The notes: generated by a model not told the origin, from the sequence alone. A stretch of 64,000 bases of DNA from Planctomycetaceae bacterium (GCA_013823135.1 PNLP01000010.1:1-64000), one strand, 5' to 3'. Numbered from the stretch's first letter, positions 8,725 through 18,559 are shown. A program made the numbers and translations.

Positions 8725-10011
8725 ATGAACCGCCGGGCCATGCTCAAGGTCGGTGCCCTCGGCCTTGGCGGGCTGACACTGCCTGGGTTGCTCGCGGCCC
8801 GCGCCAAGGCCGGGCAATCGTCGCTCAGCAACAAGAAATCGGTCATCCTGATCTGGCAGGCGGGCGGTCCGTCGCACATCGACATGTACGACCTGAAGCC
8901 GAACGCACCTGCCGAGATTCGCGGCGAGTTCAAGCCGATCAACACGAACGTCAACGGCATTCAGATCGGCGAACTGCTGCCACAGCAGGCGAAGATCTTC
9001 GACAAGCTCTCGGTCGTGCGCTCAGCATTCCACACGAACGCGGGCCACGGCATGGGCTCACAGTGGATGCAGACCGGCTACCACGCCACCATCGAAGTGA
9101 ACGACAACATCTACCCGTCCACCGGCTCCGTCGTTGCGAATCTGAAGGGTGCGAACGACCCCGGCTTGCCCGCTTACGTGAACCTGCCGCGAAAGGTGCC
9201 GTTCGGCAACGCGGCGTACCTCGGGGCGTCGTTCAACCCGTTCACCCCGGACGCCGATCCGAACCAACCGGGGTTCCAGGTCCGCAACCTGAAGATGCCC
9301 GGCCGCGTGAGTGCCGAGCGTCTGGAGAACCGCAAGAAGCTCGTCGCCGACATCGACACGCTTCGCCGCGACGTGGACGCGAAGGGCGACATCAGCGGCC
9401 TCGACACCTTCTACCGCGACGCCATGGAGATGGTGACGAACACGAAGGCTCAGCAGGCGTTCGACGTAAACAAGGAAGCGGTGAAGCTCCGCGATCGCTA
9501 CGGCCGCAACGACCTCGGCCAGAGTTGCTTGCTGGCGCGTCGGCTCGTGGAAGCGGGCGTGACCTTCGTGAGCATCCAGGCCGGCGGCGGCTGGGACACG
9601 CACAGCAATAACTTCACCGAACTCAAGAAGAAGTTGCTGCCGCAGTTCGACACCTGCGTGTCGGCACTGGTTCAAGACCTGTGCGATCGCGGACTGCAGG
9701 ACGACGTGCTGGTGATGGCGATGGGCGAGTTCGGCCGCACGCCGAAGATCAACAAGGACGCGGGCCGCGATCACTGGCCCGGCGCGATGAGCGTGCTGTA
9801 CGCGGGCGGCGGGTTGAAGATGGGCCAGGCGATTGGCACGACCGATTCGAGCGCCTCGTACCCAACCTCGAAGCCGTACACGCCGGGTTGCGTGTTGAGC
9901 ACGATGTATCACGTGCTGGGCGTGGATCACAAGCACGTCTTCTACGACGACGGCAAGCGCCCGATGCCCGTGCTCGCCGAAGGCGAACCGATCCGCGAAC
10001 TCGTGGGGTGA
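8725..10011 (+). CDS. Tat-exported DUF1501 protein
   Basis: 428 residues. Begins MNRRAMLKVGALGLGGLTL, a Tat-like signal with the RR pair at 3-4. DUF1501 features: ILIWQAGGPSHIDMYDLKP, LLARRLVEAGVTFVSIQ, GGWDTHSNN and MGEFGRTPKIN with GRDHWP. The family belongs to the alkaline phosphatase superfamily fold but an activity is not established. An alternative ATG at 8665 has a better ribosome site (GAGGG, 7 bases upstream) and would add 20 residues read through the palindrome (MNVDILGFPIRIPKSAFRNG). I prefer 8725 because the Tat signal then starts the protein as in its paralogues. Confidence 0.9.
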   Translation: MNRRAMLKVGALGLGGLTLPGLLAARAKAGQSSLSNKKSVILIWQAGGPSHIDMYDLKPNAPAEIRGEFKPINTNVNGIQIGELLPQQAKIFDKLSVVRSAFHTNAGHGMGSQWMQTGYHATIEVNDNIYPSTGSVVANLKGANDPGLPAYVNLPRKVPFGNAAYLGASFNPFTPDADPNQPGFQVRNLKMPGRVSAERLENRKKLVADIDTLRRDVDAKGDISGLDTFYRDAMEMVTNTKAQQAFDVNKEAVKLRDRYGRNDLGQSCLLARRLVEAGVTFVSIQAGGGWDTHSNNFTELKKKLLPQFDTCVSALVQDLCDRGLQDDVLVMAMGEFGRTPKINKDAGRDHWPGAMSVLYAGGGLKMGQAIGTTDSSASYPTSKPYTPGCVLSTMYHVLGVDHKHVFYDDGKRPMPVLAEGEPIRELVG

Positions 10012-10015
10012 GTGC

Positions 10016-10450
10016 GTGGTGCTGCTCCCGATTACCGAACCGATCTTGGAGCGGTTGCGCGCGATCCGCGTAACCCAACTCCAACATCCTTACGCCGACG
10101 AGGTGTTGACCCAACAAGAGGTAATCGTCCTCACCCTTGGCCTCGGGCCAGCAATTTACCTTCGGTTCGATGGTCGTGTGCTGATCTGGCATTACATGGA
10201 CGACGAGCCACTCCGCGAAACGGACGATGTCGGAGACATCGCCGCGGGCATCGTTATTGGTGCTAGAAATAGCGGGTTCGACGGACTTCTCAGCCTTCTC
10301 CCTCAAATGCCGAGCAACGGTACTGTGTGCGACACGTGTTGCGGGACACATTGGTGGTCGTTTCCGCGGCAAACCAACAACAAGAAGCCGGGCGAGATTG
10401 TTTGCCCGACATGCCGTGGTCTTGGCTGGACAGTGGAATCCCCTCGTTGA
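10016..10450 (+). CDS. Hypothetical protein with C-terminal zinc-ribbon-like cysteines
   Basis: 144 residues from a GTG four bases after the DUF1501 stop, so translation is probably coupled. I do not recognise the family. The first 100 residues look like a small alpha/beta domain (LGLGPAIYLRFDGRVLIWHYMDD). The C-terminus has CDTC at 105-108 and CPTC at 130-133, spaced like a zinc ribbon. No signal peptide, so probably cytosolic, unlike the exported proteins on both sides. Tight packing between the DUF1501 and PPC genes argues that it is real. Confidence 0.65.
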   Translation: MVLLPITEPILERLRAIRVTQLQHPYADEVLTQQEVIVLTLGLGPAIYLRFDGRVLIWHYMDDEPLRETDDVGDIAAGIVIGARNSGFDGLLSLLPQMPSNGTVCDTCCGTHWWSFPRQTNNKKPGEIVCPTCRGLGWTVESPR

Positions 10451-10458
10451 GTCACCTC

Positions 10459-12555
10459 ATGCGTCTTCTCTCCCTCCTCGCGCTCCTCGCATTCGCCACC
10501 GTCGCTCGCGCCGATTTGCCGTCGCCGCGGTTCGATCGCATCACGCCCCTTGGCGCGGCGGTTGGGTCGTCGGTTGAGGTTGAGGTCGCGGGTGGCGACA
10601 TCGAAGACGCCACGAAGCTCATCTTCGATCACCCCGGCATCACCGCCACGCACGTCAAGGATCGCAAGTTCAAGGTCGCTCTCGCGGCGGATGTGCCGGC
10701 CGGAACCTACGATGCCCGTATCGTCGCGAAGCAAGGCGTCACCAACCCGCGACTGTTCGCCGTGTCGAAGGGACTCACCGAGGTCATCGACACGCCGCCG
10801 AAAGAGCCGGCGCTCGGGCAGGTCGTGTCGGTGAACTGTGTCGTGAACGGTAGTTCGAAACAAGGGATCGAGTCGGTGTTCCGCTTTACCGCGAAGAAGG
10901 GGCAACGCATCGTTGCAGAGTGTTTCGCACAACGGCTCGATTCGCAACTCGACGCCAACCTCACGCTCACCGACTCCGAAGGAAAGCAACTCGCCTCCAA
11001 CGGCGACTACGCGGGCAAAGACCCGCTGGTCGAATTCGTCGCGCCGAAAGATGGCGAGTACCTCGTCATCATGAACGATCTGTCGTTCCGGGGCGGGCAC
11101 CCGTATCGGTTGCTCATCACCGATCAGCCGCATGTCGAGAACGTGTTCCCGCGAGTCGTGCAGGCCGCCAAGAAGGCCGAACTCACGGTGTATGGGCGCA
11201 ACCTCGGCAGCGGTGCGAGGCCGTCGCTCTGGACAGTCACCGATGTGCCGCTCGATTCGATTACCGAGACTGTCATCGCACCGGACGACCTGCTGAAACG
11301 CGGCGGCTACCGCTTCACCGATCACCCCACGGGGCACAGCGTTCTGCCCACCGCGGCCACCGCCACGCTCAACGGTTTCCAGTATCGCGGCGTGCCACTG
11401 CTGGTCAGTGACACCCCGGTGTCACTGGAACAGGAACCGAACGACGATCCACTGAAGCCGCAGAAGATCGAACTCCCGGCGGTCGTGTCCGGCCGCTTCG
11501 ACAAGGAGCGCGACGCCGACTGGTACGAGTTCGAGGTGCCCGAGAACGGGGCGTACAGCTTCGATGTCTACTGCGAACGCATCGCGGGTCGCGCCGACCC
11601 GTATCTCGTGGTGCTCGACGAGAAGGACGGCCGCGTCGGCGAACTCGACGACTTCGGCATTCGCGCGAACGCCTTCGATGGGCTCATCCGCGATGTCAGC
11701 GGCAGTATCAACCTGAGTGCGAAGAAGCGGTATCGTGTATTAGTGCAGGACCGCTACCGTCGCGGCGGGGCTCGCTATCAGTACGTGCTCAGCATTCGCA
11801 AGCCGGTGCCCGATTTCTTCCCGGCGGTCATTCACCACCAGAACCCTGGCCCCGGCGGCACGACACTCCGCAAGGGCGGCTCGGTGTACATGGATGTGCT
11901 GATCCACAATACGGGCGGCTTCAACGGTGCCGTCACGATCACAGCAGAAGGGTTGCCGAAGGGGCTGCACATGACGCCCGCGATCATCAATAACGACACT
12001 CGCGGCGTGCTCGTGATGACGGCCGACAAGGATGCACCTGAGTTCGTCGGGCCGATCAAGCTGACCGCAACCGCTAAACGCGGCGACGAAACGATCACCC
12101 GTGACGTGCGGCCATACACTCGCGTGTGGAACAGCACCGACCTCAACTCCAGCCGGCCGACGCGAGAAGTGATCGTAGCCGTGAGTGGCGAGAGCATGCC
12201 GTTCTCGCTCACGCCCGCCGTCGAGAAGATCGAAATCGAAGCGGGTAAGAAGTCCGATGTCGTCATCAAGTGCGAGCGACTCTGGCCCGAGTTCAAGGGG
12301 GCGATCACGCTGATCCCGCTGTCGTTCCCCAACCCCATCAAGATGAACACCGCGAGCATCGGCGAAGGGAAGACCGAAGCGACCGTGACGCTCGATGTGC
12401 AAGCGAACGCGCGGCCCGGCGAATACACCATCGCAATCACGGGGCAGGGGCAGGTGCCATTCGCCAAGGACGCGAAGACCACCAAGGCGAACACGCTCGT
12501 GCCGTTGCCGTCGCGGCCCATCACAATCGTTGTGTTGCCTGCGCCGAAAAAGTAA
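10459..12555 (+). CDS. Exported PPC (pre-peptidase C-terminal) domain protein
   Basis: 698 residues from the ATG at 10459, which opens the signal peptide MRLLSLLALLAFATVARADL. It shows two PPC-like jelly-roll stretches: about 140-220 (FRFTAKKGQRIVAECFAQRL, DGEYLVIMNDLSFRGG) and about 330-440 (EQEPNDDPLKP, GRFDKERDADWYEFEVPENG). The rest looks like Ig-type beta sandwiches. No protease domain is present although PPC domains are named after proteases. In planctomycetes such proteins usually lie with DUF1501/DUF1549 genes, as here. It starts 8 bases after the preceding stop, suggesting one transcript from 8725 onward. Confidence 0.88.
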   Translation: MRLLSLLALLAFATVARADLPSPRFDRITPLGAAVGSSVEVEVAGGDIEDATKLIFDHPGITATHVKDRKFKVALAADVPAGTYDARIVAKQGVTNPRLFAVSKGLTEVIDTPPKEPALGQVVSVNCVVNGSSKQGIESVFRFTAKKGQRIVAECFAQRLDSQLDANLTLTDSEGKQLASNGDYAGKDPLVEFVAPKDGEYLVIMNDLSFRGGHPYRLLITDQPHVENVFPRVVQAAKKAELTVYGRNLGSGARPSLWTVTDVPLDSITETVIAPDDLLKRGGYRFTDHPTGHSVLPTAATATLNGFQYRGVPLLVSDTPVSLEQEPNDDPLKPQKIELPAVVSGRFDKERDADWYEFEVPENGAYSFDVYCERIAGRADPYLVVLDEKDGRVGELDDFGIRANAFDGLIRDVSGSINLSAKKRYRVLVQDRYRRGGARYQYVLSIRKPVPDFFPAVIHHQNPGPGGTTLRKGGSVYMDVLIHNTGGFNGAVTITAEGLPKGLHMTPAIINNDTRGVLVMTADKDAPEFVGPIKLTATAKRGDETITRDVRPYTRVWNSTDLNSSRPTREVIVAVSGESMPFSLTPAVEKIEIEAGKKSDVVIKCERLWPEFKGAITLIPLSFPNPIKMNTASIGEGKTEATVTLDVQANARPGEYTIAITGQGQVPFAKDAKTTKANTLVPLPSRPITIVVLPAPKK

Positions 12556-12575
12556 GATGACACGCTCCTACTGGA

Positions 12576-12600
12576 ACGCTCCCTTCGGTCGCGGCTAAAC
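12576..12600. repeat. Half copy of palindrome family B
   Basis: A single arm, ACGCTCCCTTCGGTCGCGGC followed by TAAAC, lies between two co-directional genes. It matches the right arms of the full family B palindromes at 30.8, 32.0 and 47.2 kb, so it is a solo arm. Confidence 0.8.
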
Positions 12601-12612
12601 GAGAGTTGCACC

Positions 12613-15597
12613 ATGTTCAATCGTGTCGGCTCCGTCGCGTTGCTGTTCGCGATCGTTTCGCCGGTGAATGCTGCACCGCCCGACCCCGCACGCAAGATCG
12701 ACTTCAATCGCGATGTGCGGCCGATCCTCTCCGATAACTGCTTCCACTGCCACGGACCCGACGAAAAGCAACGCAAGGCGAAGCTCCGACTCGACACGAA
12801 AGAGGGTGTGCAAGAGGCGAAGGCCGACGTGCTCGCTCGCATCACTTCCACCGATGCGCACGAACTGATGCCTCCCGCCAAGAGCGGCAAGCAACTCACC
12901 GCAGCGCAAATCGACACGCTGAAAGCCTGGGTTGCTCAGGGCGCGAAGTGGTCGTCGCACTGGGCGTTCACGCCGCCCGTTCGCCCTCGGCCGACGATCT
13001 GGCGAGACGCGGGGCGAAACAACTGGCTCCGCAACCCCATCGACAACTTCATCATGGACGGGTTCGACGGCGCGGGATTGCACCCATCACCCGAAGCCGA
13101 CAAGATCACGCTACTTCGCCGCGTCACGCTCGATCTCACGGGGGTGCCGCCGACGCCCGACGAAGTGGATGCCTTCCTCAAGGATACTTCGCCGAAGGCT
13201 TACGAAGCGGTGGTCGATCGGCTGCTCGCGTCGCCGCGGTTCGGCGAACGCATGGCGTGGCGCTGGCTCGAAGCGGCCCGCTATTCCGACACCAACGGCT
13301 ACCAGACCGACGCCGGCCGCGATATGTGGCGATGGCGCGACTGGGTCATCGAGGCGTACAACCGCAACCTGCCGTTCGACCAGTTCACGATCGAGCAAAT
13401 CGCGGGCGACATGCTGCCGAAGCCGACGCTTGACCAGCGCATTGCGACCGGCTTCAACCGCAACCATCGCGGCAACTCCGAGGGCGGCATTGTGCCCGAA
13501 GAGTACGCCGTGGAGTACGTCGCCGATCGCGTCGAGACCACGACAACCGTCTGGCTTGGCCTCACGTTCACCTGCTGCCGCTGTCACGACCACAAGTTCG
13601 ATCCCATTTCGCAGCGAGAGTTCTACCAACTGTTCGCGTACTTCAACAACATCCCCGAGAAGGGCCGCGCCGTGAAGTTCGGCAACTCACCGCCGCTCAT
13701 CAAGGCCCCGACGCGGGAACAGGCAGAACTTCTTTCGGCACTCGATGTTTCGGGACAAAGTCGAGACGAATCTGAACGCAAGTTCCGCGCGGCGGCACGA
13801 GAAGAAATGGCGAAGTGGGAGAAGACCGCCGACCCCGCGAAGGTTGCGAAGTGGTGGCCGGGAGACGTCAAACCCGCGACGGCGACGAAACCCACCGACC
13901 CCGACATCGGCGACTTCGGGTTCGATGATCGATTCACGCTGGCTTGCCGAGTCAACCCACAGAAGCCGAACGGCACGCTCCTGTCCCGCACCCTCGATGT
14001 GTCGCAGGCCGACGGATACGCCGTGTTGCTGGTAGACGGCAAGGTGCAGGTGCAACTCACCAAGCGGTGGCTCGACGATGCCCTTCGGATTGAGACGATC
14101 GACTCGCTGCCGCTGAACAAGTGGTCGCACGTCGCCGTTACCTATGACGCCTCGCGTCTCGCGGAGGGGACGAGGGTCTACATCAACGGCACCGAGGCGA
14201 AGACTCGCGTGTTGCTCGACGAATTGAATCAGTCGTTCCAGACGAAGGAACCGTTCCGCGTCGGGAGTGGGGCAGGCTCGCGGTTCGACGGACAGATCGA
14301 GGATGTGACCGTGTACACCGGCGTGCTTGACGCGAACAACATTCGACTGCTCGCGGAACCAGCGTCACCCGCCGACATCGTGCGGAAGGCCGACAAGGAT
14401 CGCACCGCAATCGAGCGAGACAAGCTCCTCGCGTACTTCGTCGAGACGGAGGCGAGTGCGCGGATTAGGCAGTTCCATCGGGATGCCGTCGCTGACCGCG
14501 AGAAACGCCAGAAGCTCTGGGACGAGATTCCGACTGTGATGGTCATGGAGGAGATGCCGACGCCGCGTGAGTCGCACATCCTCATTCGCGGTGAGTACGA
14601 CAAGAAGGGGGCGAAGGTGTCGCCCGGCGTGCCCGCAGCGCTGACGCCGACCGCGAAGCCCGTCACGCGGCTTGAGTTCGCACGGTGGCTCGCATCACGA
14701 GAGAACCCGCTGACGGCTCGTGTCGCTGTGAATCGCGCCTGGCAGATGCACTTCGGCGTCGGGCTGGTCAAGACCGCCGAGGACTTCGGCACGCAGGGCG
14801 CATTCCCCACGCACCCGGAATTGCTGGATTGGCTTGCCGTGGAGTTCGCCACGGACTGGGATGTGAAGCGATTGCACAAGCTCATCGTGACGGCCGCGAC
14901 GTATCGACAATCTTCGCAGGTGACCAAGGAACTGCTGGCACGCGACCCTGAGAACAAGCTACTGGCACGATTCCCACGGTTGCGGCTCTCGGCTGAGATG
15001 CTCCGCGATCAGGCGTTGTTCGCCAGCGGGTTGCTCGTCGAGAAACGCGGTGGCCCGAGTGTGAAACCGTATCAGCCCGCGGGACTTTGGAAGGAACTCT
15101 CGGGTGCGGGCGACTACACGCAGGACAACGGCGATAGTCTGTACCGCCGCAGTCTGTACACGTACTGGAAGCGATCGTCGCCACCACCCGCGTTGGCGGC
15201 GTTCGATGCGGCCGGCCGCGAAACGTGCTGGGTTCGCGAGAACCGCACGAACACGCCCATGCAGGCACTCACGCTGCTGAACGAGACGGCTTTCGTGGAA
15301 GCGGCCCGCGTGCTGGCTCAGCGTGTGATGCTCGAGACGAAGGAACCTGATGAACGCCTGACACTGGCGTTCCGCCGTGTCGCGGGTCGCAGGCCAACCA
15401 GCAAAGAGATCGACGTGCTTCGTCGGAACCTGGAATTTCAGATCACGGAGTTCCGCGACAACCCTGCTGCGGCCAAGAAACTCCTCGCCATTGGCGACAC
15501 GAAGCCCGACGAGAAACTCGATCAGGCCGAACTCGCGGCGTACACGACGGTGTGCAACCTGCTGCTGAACCTCGACGAAGTCGTCACGAAGGAGTGA
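12613..15597 (+). CDS. Exported PSCyt1 / DUF1549 / LamG / DUF1553 protein
   Basis: 994 residues with signal peptide (MFNRVGSVALLFAIVSPVNA). PSCyt1 cytochrome c-like domain first, with CFHCH at 43-47 and KLRLDTKEGV. DUF1549 at about 130-340, carrying a second CXXCH (CCRCHDHK, 321-325). A LamG/concanavalin-like insert at about 430-590 (DDRFTLACRVNPQKPNGTLL, YINGTEAKTRVLLDE). DUF1553 to the end (FARWLASRENPLTARVAVNR, NRTNTPMQALTLLNE). This is the larger PSD1 type of the family. It is followed by a DUF1501 gene, making a second DUF1549-DUF1501 pair in the same direction. Confidence 0.93.
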   Translation: MFNRVGSVALLFAIVSPVNAAPPDPARKIDFNRDVRPILSDNCFHCHGPDEKQRKAKLRLDTKEGVQEAKADVLARITSTDAHELMPPAKSGKQLTAAQIDTLKAWVAQGAKWSSHWAFTPPVRPRPTIWRDAGRNNWLRNPIDNFIMDGFDGAGLHPSPEADKITLLRRVTLDLTGVPPTPDEVDAFLKDTSPKAYEAVVDRLLASPRFGERMAWRWLEAARYSDTNGYQTDAGRDMWRWRDWVIEAYNRNLPFDQFTIEQIAGDMLPKPTLDQRIATGFNRNHRGNSEGGIVPEEYAVEYVADRVETTTTVWLGLTFTCCRCHDHKFDPISQREFYQLFAYFNNIPEKGRAVKFGNSPPLIKAPTREQAELLSALDVSGQSRDESERKFRAAAREEMAKWEKTADPAKVAKWWPGDVKPATATKPTDPDIGDFGFDDRFTLACRVNPQKPNGTLLSRTLDVSQADGYAVLLVDGKVQVQLTKRWLDDALRIETIDSLPLNKWSHVAVTYDASRLAEGTRVYINGTEAKTRVLLDELNQSFQTKEPFRVGSGAGSRFDGQIEDVTVYTGVLDANNIRLLAEPASPADIVRKADKDRTAIERDKLLAYFVETEASARIRQFHRDAVADREKRQKLWDEIPTVMVMEEMPTPRESHILIRGEYDKKGAKVSPGVPAALTPTAKPVTRLEFARWLASRENPLTARVAVNRAWQMHFGVGLVKTAEDFGTQGAFPTHPELLDWLAVEFATDWDVKRLHKLIVTAATYRQSSQVTKELLARDPENKLLARFPRLRLSAEMLRDQALFASGLLVEKRGGPSVKPYQPAGLWKELSGAGDYTQDNGDSLYRRSLYTYWKRSSPPPALAAFDAAGRETCWVRENRTNTPMQALTLLNETAFVEAARVLAQRVMLETKEPDERLTLAFRRVAGRRPTSKEIDVLRRNLEFQITEFRDNPAAAKKLLAIGDTKPDEKLDQAELAAYTTVCNLLLNLDEVVTKE

Positions 15598-15611
15598 CAC
15601 GACAGACATGG

Positions 15612-15850
15612 TTTTCACCCCGAAGGGGTGGGACAACATAGCCCAGGGCAAGCCGAAGGCGCCGCCCTGGGACCAGACCAAAAACCAATGACCCACCCTG
15701 AAGGGGTGGGACAAGAGCCTCTGCCGACCAGGAAGTTCCAAGCGGATGTCGCACCCTTTCAGGGTGCCTGCTTGCCGGGATGGATCCCAGGGCGGCGACT
15801 GCTTCGCAGTCTTGCCCTGGGCTATGTTGTCCCACCCCTTCGGGGTGAAA
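15612..15850. repeat. Long inverted repeat, family E (perfect 40-bp arms)
   Basis: Arms 15613-15652 and 15811-15850 are perfect 40-base reverse complements (core ACCCCGAAGGGGTGGGACAA and CATAGCCCAGGGC), 158 bases apart. The spacer holds further partial copies (CCCTGAAGGGGTGGGACAAG near 15700; CCCAGGGCGG near 15787). The ACCCCGAAGGGGT and CCCAGGG blocks are shared with the elements that bracket the Y1 transposase at 42 kb. It fills the whole gap between a DUF1549 gene and its DUF1501 partner. Confidence 0.93.
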
Positions 15851-15896
15851 CCAAATGGTCCCGGCCCGGTGGGTGCATTCCGACAGGACAACGCAC

Positions 15897-17303
15897 ATGA
15901 CCCCGCACCATCGTCGCCAGTTCCTTACGCGATCCGCCGTCGGGCTGGGTGCGCTCGCGTCGTTGCTCGGCGAGGGGCAAGCCGGCGAGTCGGCACCGAT
16001 GCCGCGAGTGCGTCCCCGCGCCAAGCGTGTGATCTACCTGTTTCAGTCCGGAGCTCCGTCGCAACTCGATCTGTTCGACTACAAGCCGGGGCTGAAGGAT
16101 CGCTTCGCCGCCGACTTGCCCGACTCCATCCGCAAGGGGCAACGGCTCACGGGCATGACCGCTACGCAGGAATCGTTCCCGATCGCGCCGAGCAAGTACA
16201 AGTTCGCGCAGCACGGCAAGAGCGGTGCGTGGGTGAGTTCGCTGATGCCGCACACGGCGGGCGTGGTCGATAACCTGTGCTTCGTGAAGTCCGTTCACAC
16301 CGAGGCGATCAACCACGATCCCGCGATCACATTCTGCCAGACGGGGGCACAACTCGCCGGGCGCCCCAGCATCGGGGCGTGGGTGACTTACGGCCTTGGC
16401 AGCATGAACAAGGACTTGCCCGCGTTCGTGGTGCTCGTGTCGCAAGGCTCGGGCAACCCCGCGGATCAACCGCTCTACGATCGCCTGTGGGGAAGCGGCT
16501 TTTTGCCATCGAGCTATCAGGGCGTGAAGTTCCGTTCGCAGGGCGACCCGGTGCTGTTCCTGAAGAACCCCGATGGCGTCAGCGATGCGGGGCGAAGGCG
16601 AACCCTGGATGATCTGGCCCGACTGAACAGGTTGCACAAGGAAGAGACCGGCGATCCCGAAACCGACACGCGGATTCAACAATACGAGATGGCGTTCCGG
16701 ATGCAGTCATCGGTGCCGGAACTTACCGATCTCTCCAAGGAAGACGCCAAGACGTTCGAACTGTACGGGGAAGACGCACGCAAGCCCGGCACGTTCGCTG
16801 CGAACTGCCTGCTCGCTCGACGCCTTGCCGAACGCGGCACGCGGTTCATTCAGTTGTTTCATCGCGGGTGGGACCAGCACACGTCGCTGCCGAAACAGAT
16901 TGAAGGGCAGTGCCGCGACACCGATCGAGCAAGTGCCGCACTGATCACGGACCTGAAACGCCGCGGATTGCTCGACGATACACTCGTCGTGTGGGGCGGG
17001 GAATTCGGCCGCACGGTGTATTGCCAGGGGAAGCTCACGGCCGAGGACTACGGCCGCGATCACCATCCGCGCTGTTTCACGGTGTGGATGGCAGGCGGTG
17101 GCGTGAAGCCCGGGATCACCTACGGCGAAACCGACGACTTCAGTTACAACATCGCCAAGGATCCTGTCGAGGTTCACGACCTGAACGCGACGCTGTTGCA
17201 CTGTTTGGGCATCGACCACACGCGGTTGACGTACCGCTATCAGGGGCGAGATTTCCGCCTCACCGATGTGCATGGTCACATCGTGAAGGGCATCCTGAGT
17301 TGA
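15897..17303 (+). CDS. Tat-exported DUF1501 protein
   Basis: 468 residues from ATG 15897; Tat-type start [18 protein letters not shown] (RR at 6-7). Conserved blocks: [56 protein letters not shown] and [21 protein letters not shown] with [15 protein letters not shown] at the C-terminus. This is the longer DUF1501 subtype normally next to PSD1 (DUF1549/1553) genes, as here. Function unknown; periplasmic by signal. The earlier in-frame start at 15855 lies inside the family E repeat and is rejected. Confidence 0.92.
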   Translation: MTPHHRRQFLTRSAVGLGALASLLGEGQAGESAPMPRVRPRAKRVIYLFQSGAPSQLDLFDYKPGLKDRFAADLPDSIRKGQRLTGMTATQESFPIAPSKYKFAQHGKSGAWVSSLMPHTAGVVDNLCFVKSVHTEAINHDPAITFCQTGAQLAGRPSIGAWVTYGLGSMNKDLPAFVVLVSQGSGNPADQPLYDRLWGSGFLPSSYQGVKFRSQGDPVLFLKNPDGVSDAGRRRTLDDLARLNRLHKEETGDPETDTRIQQYEMAFRMQSSVPELTDLSKEDAKTFELYGEDARKPGTFAANCLLARRLAERGTRFIQLFHRGWDQHTSLPKQIEGQCRDTDRASAALITDLKRRGLLDDTLVVWGGEFGRTVYCQGKLTAEDYGRDHHPRCFTVWMAGGGVKPGITYGETDDFSYNIAKDPVEVHDLNATLLHCLGIDHTRLTYRYQGRDFRLTDVHGHIVKGILS

Positions 17304-17319
17304 GGAACGAAGTAGAATT

Positions 17320-17417
17320 AACCACAGAGCACGAAGACACAGAGAAAACAAGAAAAGAACAGTTCTTTGAACAATGGTCTTTTCTTGTTTTCTCTGTGTC
17401 TCCGTGCCTCTGTGGTT
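17320..17417. repeat. Palindromic element, family D
   Basis: Arms 17320-17358 (AACCACAGAGCACGAAGACA...) and 17378-17417 are reverse complements with one indel and one mismatch. It lies at the convergent junction of the DUF1501 and lipoprotein genes. It is A/T-richer than the other families. Very similar CACAGAG-type intergenic palindromes are known to be scattered in several environmental phyla. Confidence 0.9.
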
Positions 17418-17444
17418 AGTCCTTTGACTTTGCGCACCAACCGA

Positions 17445-18377
17445 TTACTTTTCCCAGAACATGGCGCTCTCGATGGCCATGTCGAACCATGTCGGTTCCG
17501 GTGCGATGACCACGCCGGCCTGTACCACTTCCTTCCAGGTTGCAGGGTCTGCGGGCAACTTCTTGCCGGTCAGGTGAACGAGCCCCTGGTGGGTGCGGCC
17601 GATCATCGCGGTGTCCTTCTTGTCGGCCTCGGCTTGCAGCACTTCCGTGAGCGCGGCGACGGCTTCGGGCTGCCGGCATTTGCCGAGCCCACGCACAGCG
17701 GCCAGTCGCACGTCGCGATCATCACTGCCATCCATCGCGACATCGGCACCGGCTCCGCCGGCGATTGTGGCCAGGAACTTCGCGGCTTCTGGCCGATTCG
17801 TCTTACCGAGAGCCTCTGCGGCGCGGCAGCGAATCGCGGACACCCACTCGGGCGGGTAGCCTGTCGGGCCGCTCTTCATGTCGAACTGTTCAAACGCACC
17901 CTTGCGACTCGGCGGTGCTCCCGCTCCTGCCGGAACCACGCCCAGATCCGGTTTTGGCGGGGCGGCATCGGTGCTCTTTCGACCGTGTGCGCTCTGGTAC
18001 GCGGCCATCAGAATCTTTGTCGAACGCAGGTCGTCAAACCGCGAGAGCGCTCCGATCGCTTCCATTCGCATCACCGGGCTGGGGGCCGACACCGCGGCCT
18101 TCTCCAGCAAGGCGATGATCGCCTCCTGGTCTTCCTGTGTGCCCCCGTTGCGGATCGGTTCCTTCAGGCGACGGATCGCGGCCGCACGTTCATCGCCATC
18201 GCGAGGCGGATCGGCGAGCAACACGGCGACGGGATCTTCCGGAACGATCATGCGTTTCATCGTGGGTCCAGGGTGTTGCCGGAACCGCCGGCTCGTCACC
18301 GTGTCCCACGTTCCGGCGCACCCCAGTTGAGTGATCGACGCAACGACCAACCACGCAAGCAGCATCGGTCGGACCAC
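17445..18377 (-). CDS. Lipoprotein with HEAT-like repeats
   Basis: 310 residues. Signal MVRPMLLAWLVVASITQLGC ends in a lipobox (QLGC, Cys20), so it should be lipidated. The body has repeat-like helices typical of HEAT/PBS lyase scaffolds: APSPVMRMEAIGALSRFDD, WVSAIRCRAAEALGKTNRPE and DDRDVRLAAVRGLGKCRQPE. Such proteins are binding scaffolds; no partner is evident. Start is GTG at 18377; an ATG at 18365 is the alternative. It is the last gene of the minus-strand run that begins with the ABC transporter. Confidence 0.85.
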   Translation of the reverse strand: MVRPMLLAWLVVASITQLGCAGTWDTVTSRRFRQHPGPTMKRMIVPEDPVAVLLADPPRDGDERAAAIRRLKEPIRNGGTQEDQEAIIALLEKAAVSAPSPVMRMEAIGALSRFDDLRSTKILMAAYQSAHGRKSTDAAPPKPDLGVVPAGAGAPPSRKGAFEQFDMKSGPTGYPPEWVSAIRCRAAEALGKTNRPEAAKFLATIAGGAGADVAMDGSDDRDVRLAAVRGLGKCRQPEAVAALTEVLQAEADKKDTAMIGRTHQGLVHLTGKKLPADPATWKEVVQAGVVIAPEPTWFDMAIESAMFWEK

Positions 18378-18505
18378 ACGCCGCCCTCCGTCTCGCCGCG
18401 AGGCGCAGCCCCGCGGTAAAATTCAAATCCATTTGGGACGTGGCAATAGCGTGGGTGGCCGAAAGGATCAATGCGAGATTTCGGCTTGCGCGAAAATTGG
18501 GGTGG

Positions 18506-18525
18506 CGAAGCCGCAAGCGGCTTCG
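18506..18525. repeat. Family C half element (9-bp hairpin)
   Basis: CGAAGCCGCAAGCGGCTTCG, a self-complementary fragment of the family C palindromes at 38870 and 40233, lying between the phosphate transporter and lipoprotein genes. Confidence 0.6.
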
Positions 18526-18559
18526 GGAGAGTTTGATTCCCGAGAGAAATGGGCGGCGA

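Noticed and set aside
13111..13629. Minus-strand frame inside the DUF1549 gene
   Set aside because: Shadow of the PSCyt1/DUF1549 coding sequence; no start context or homology.
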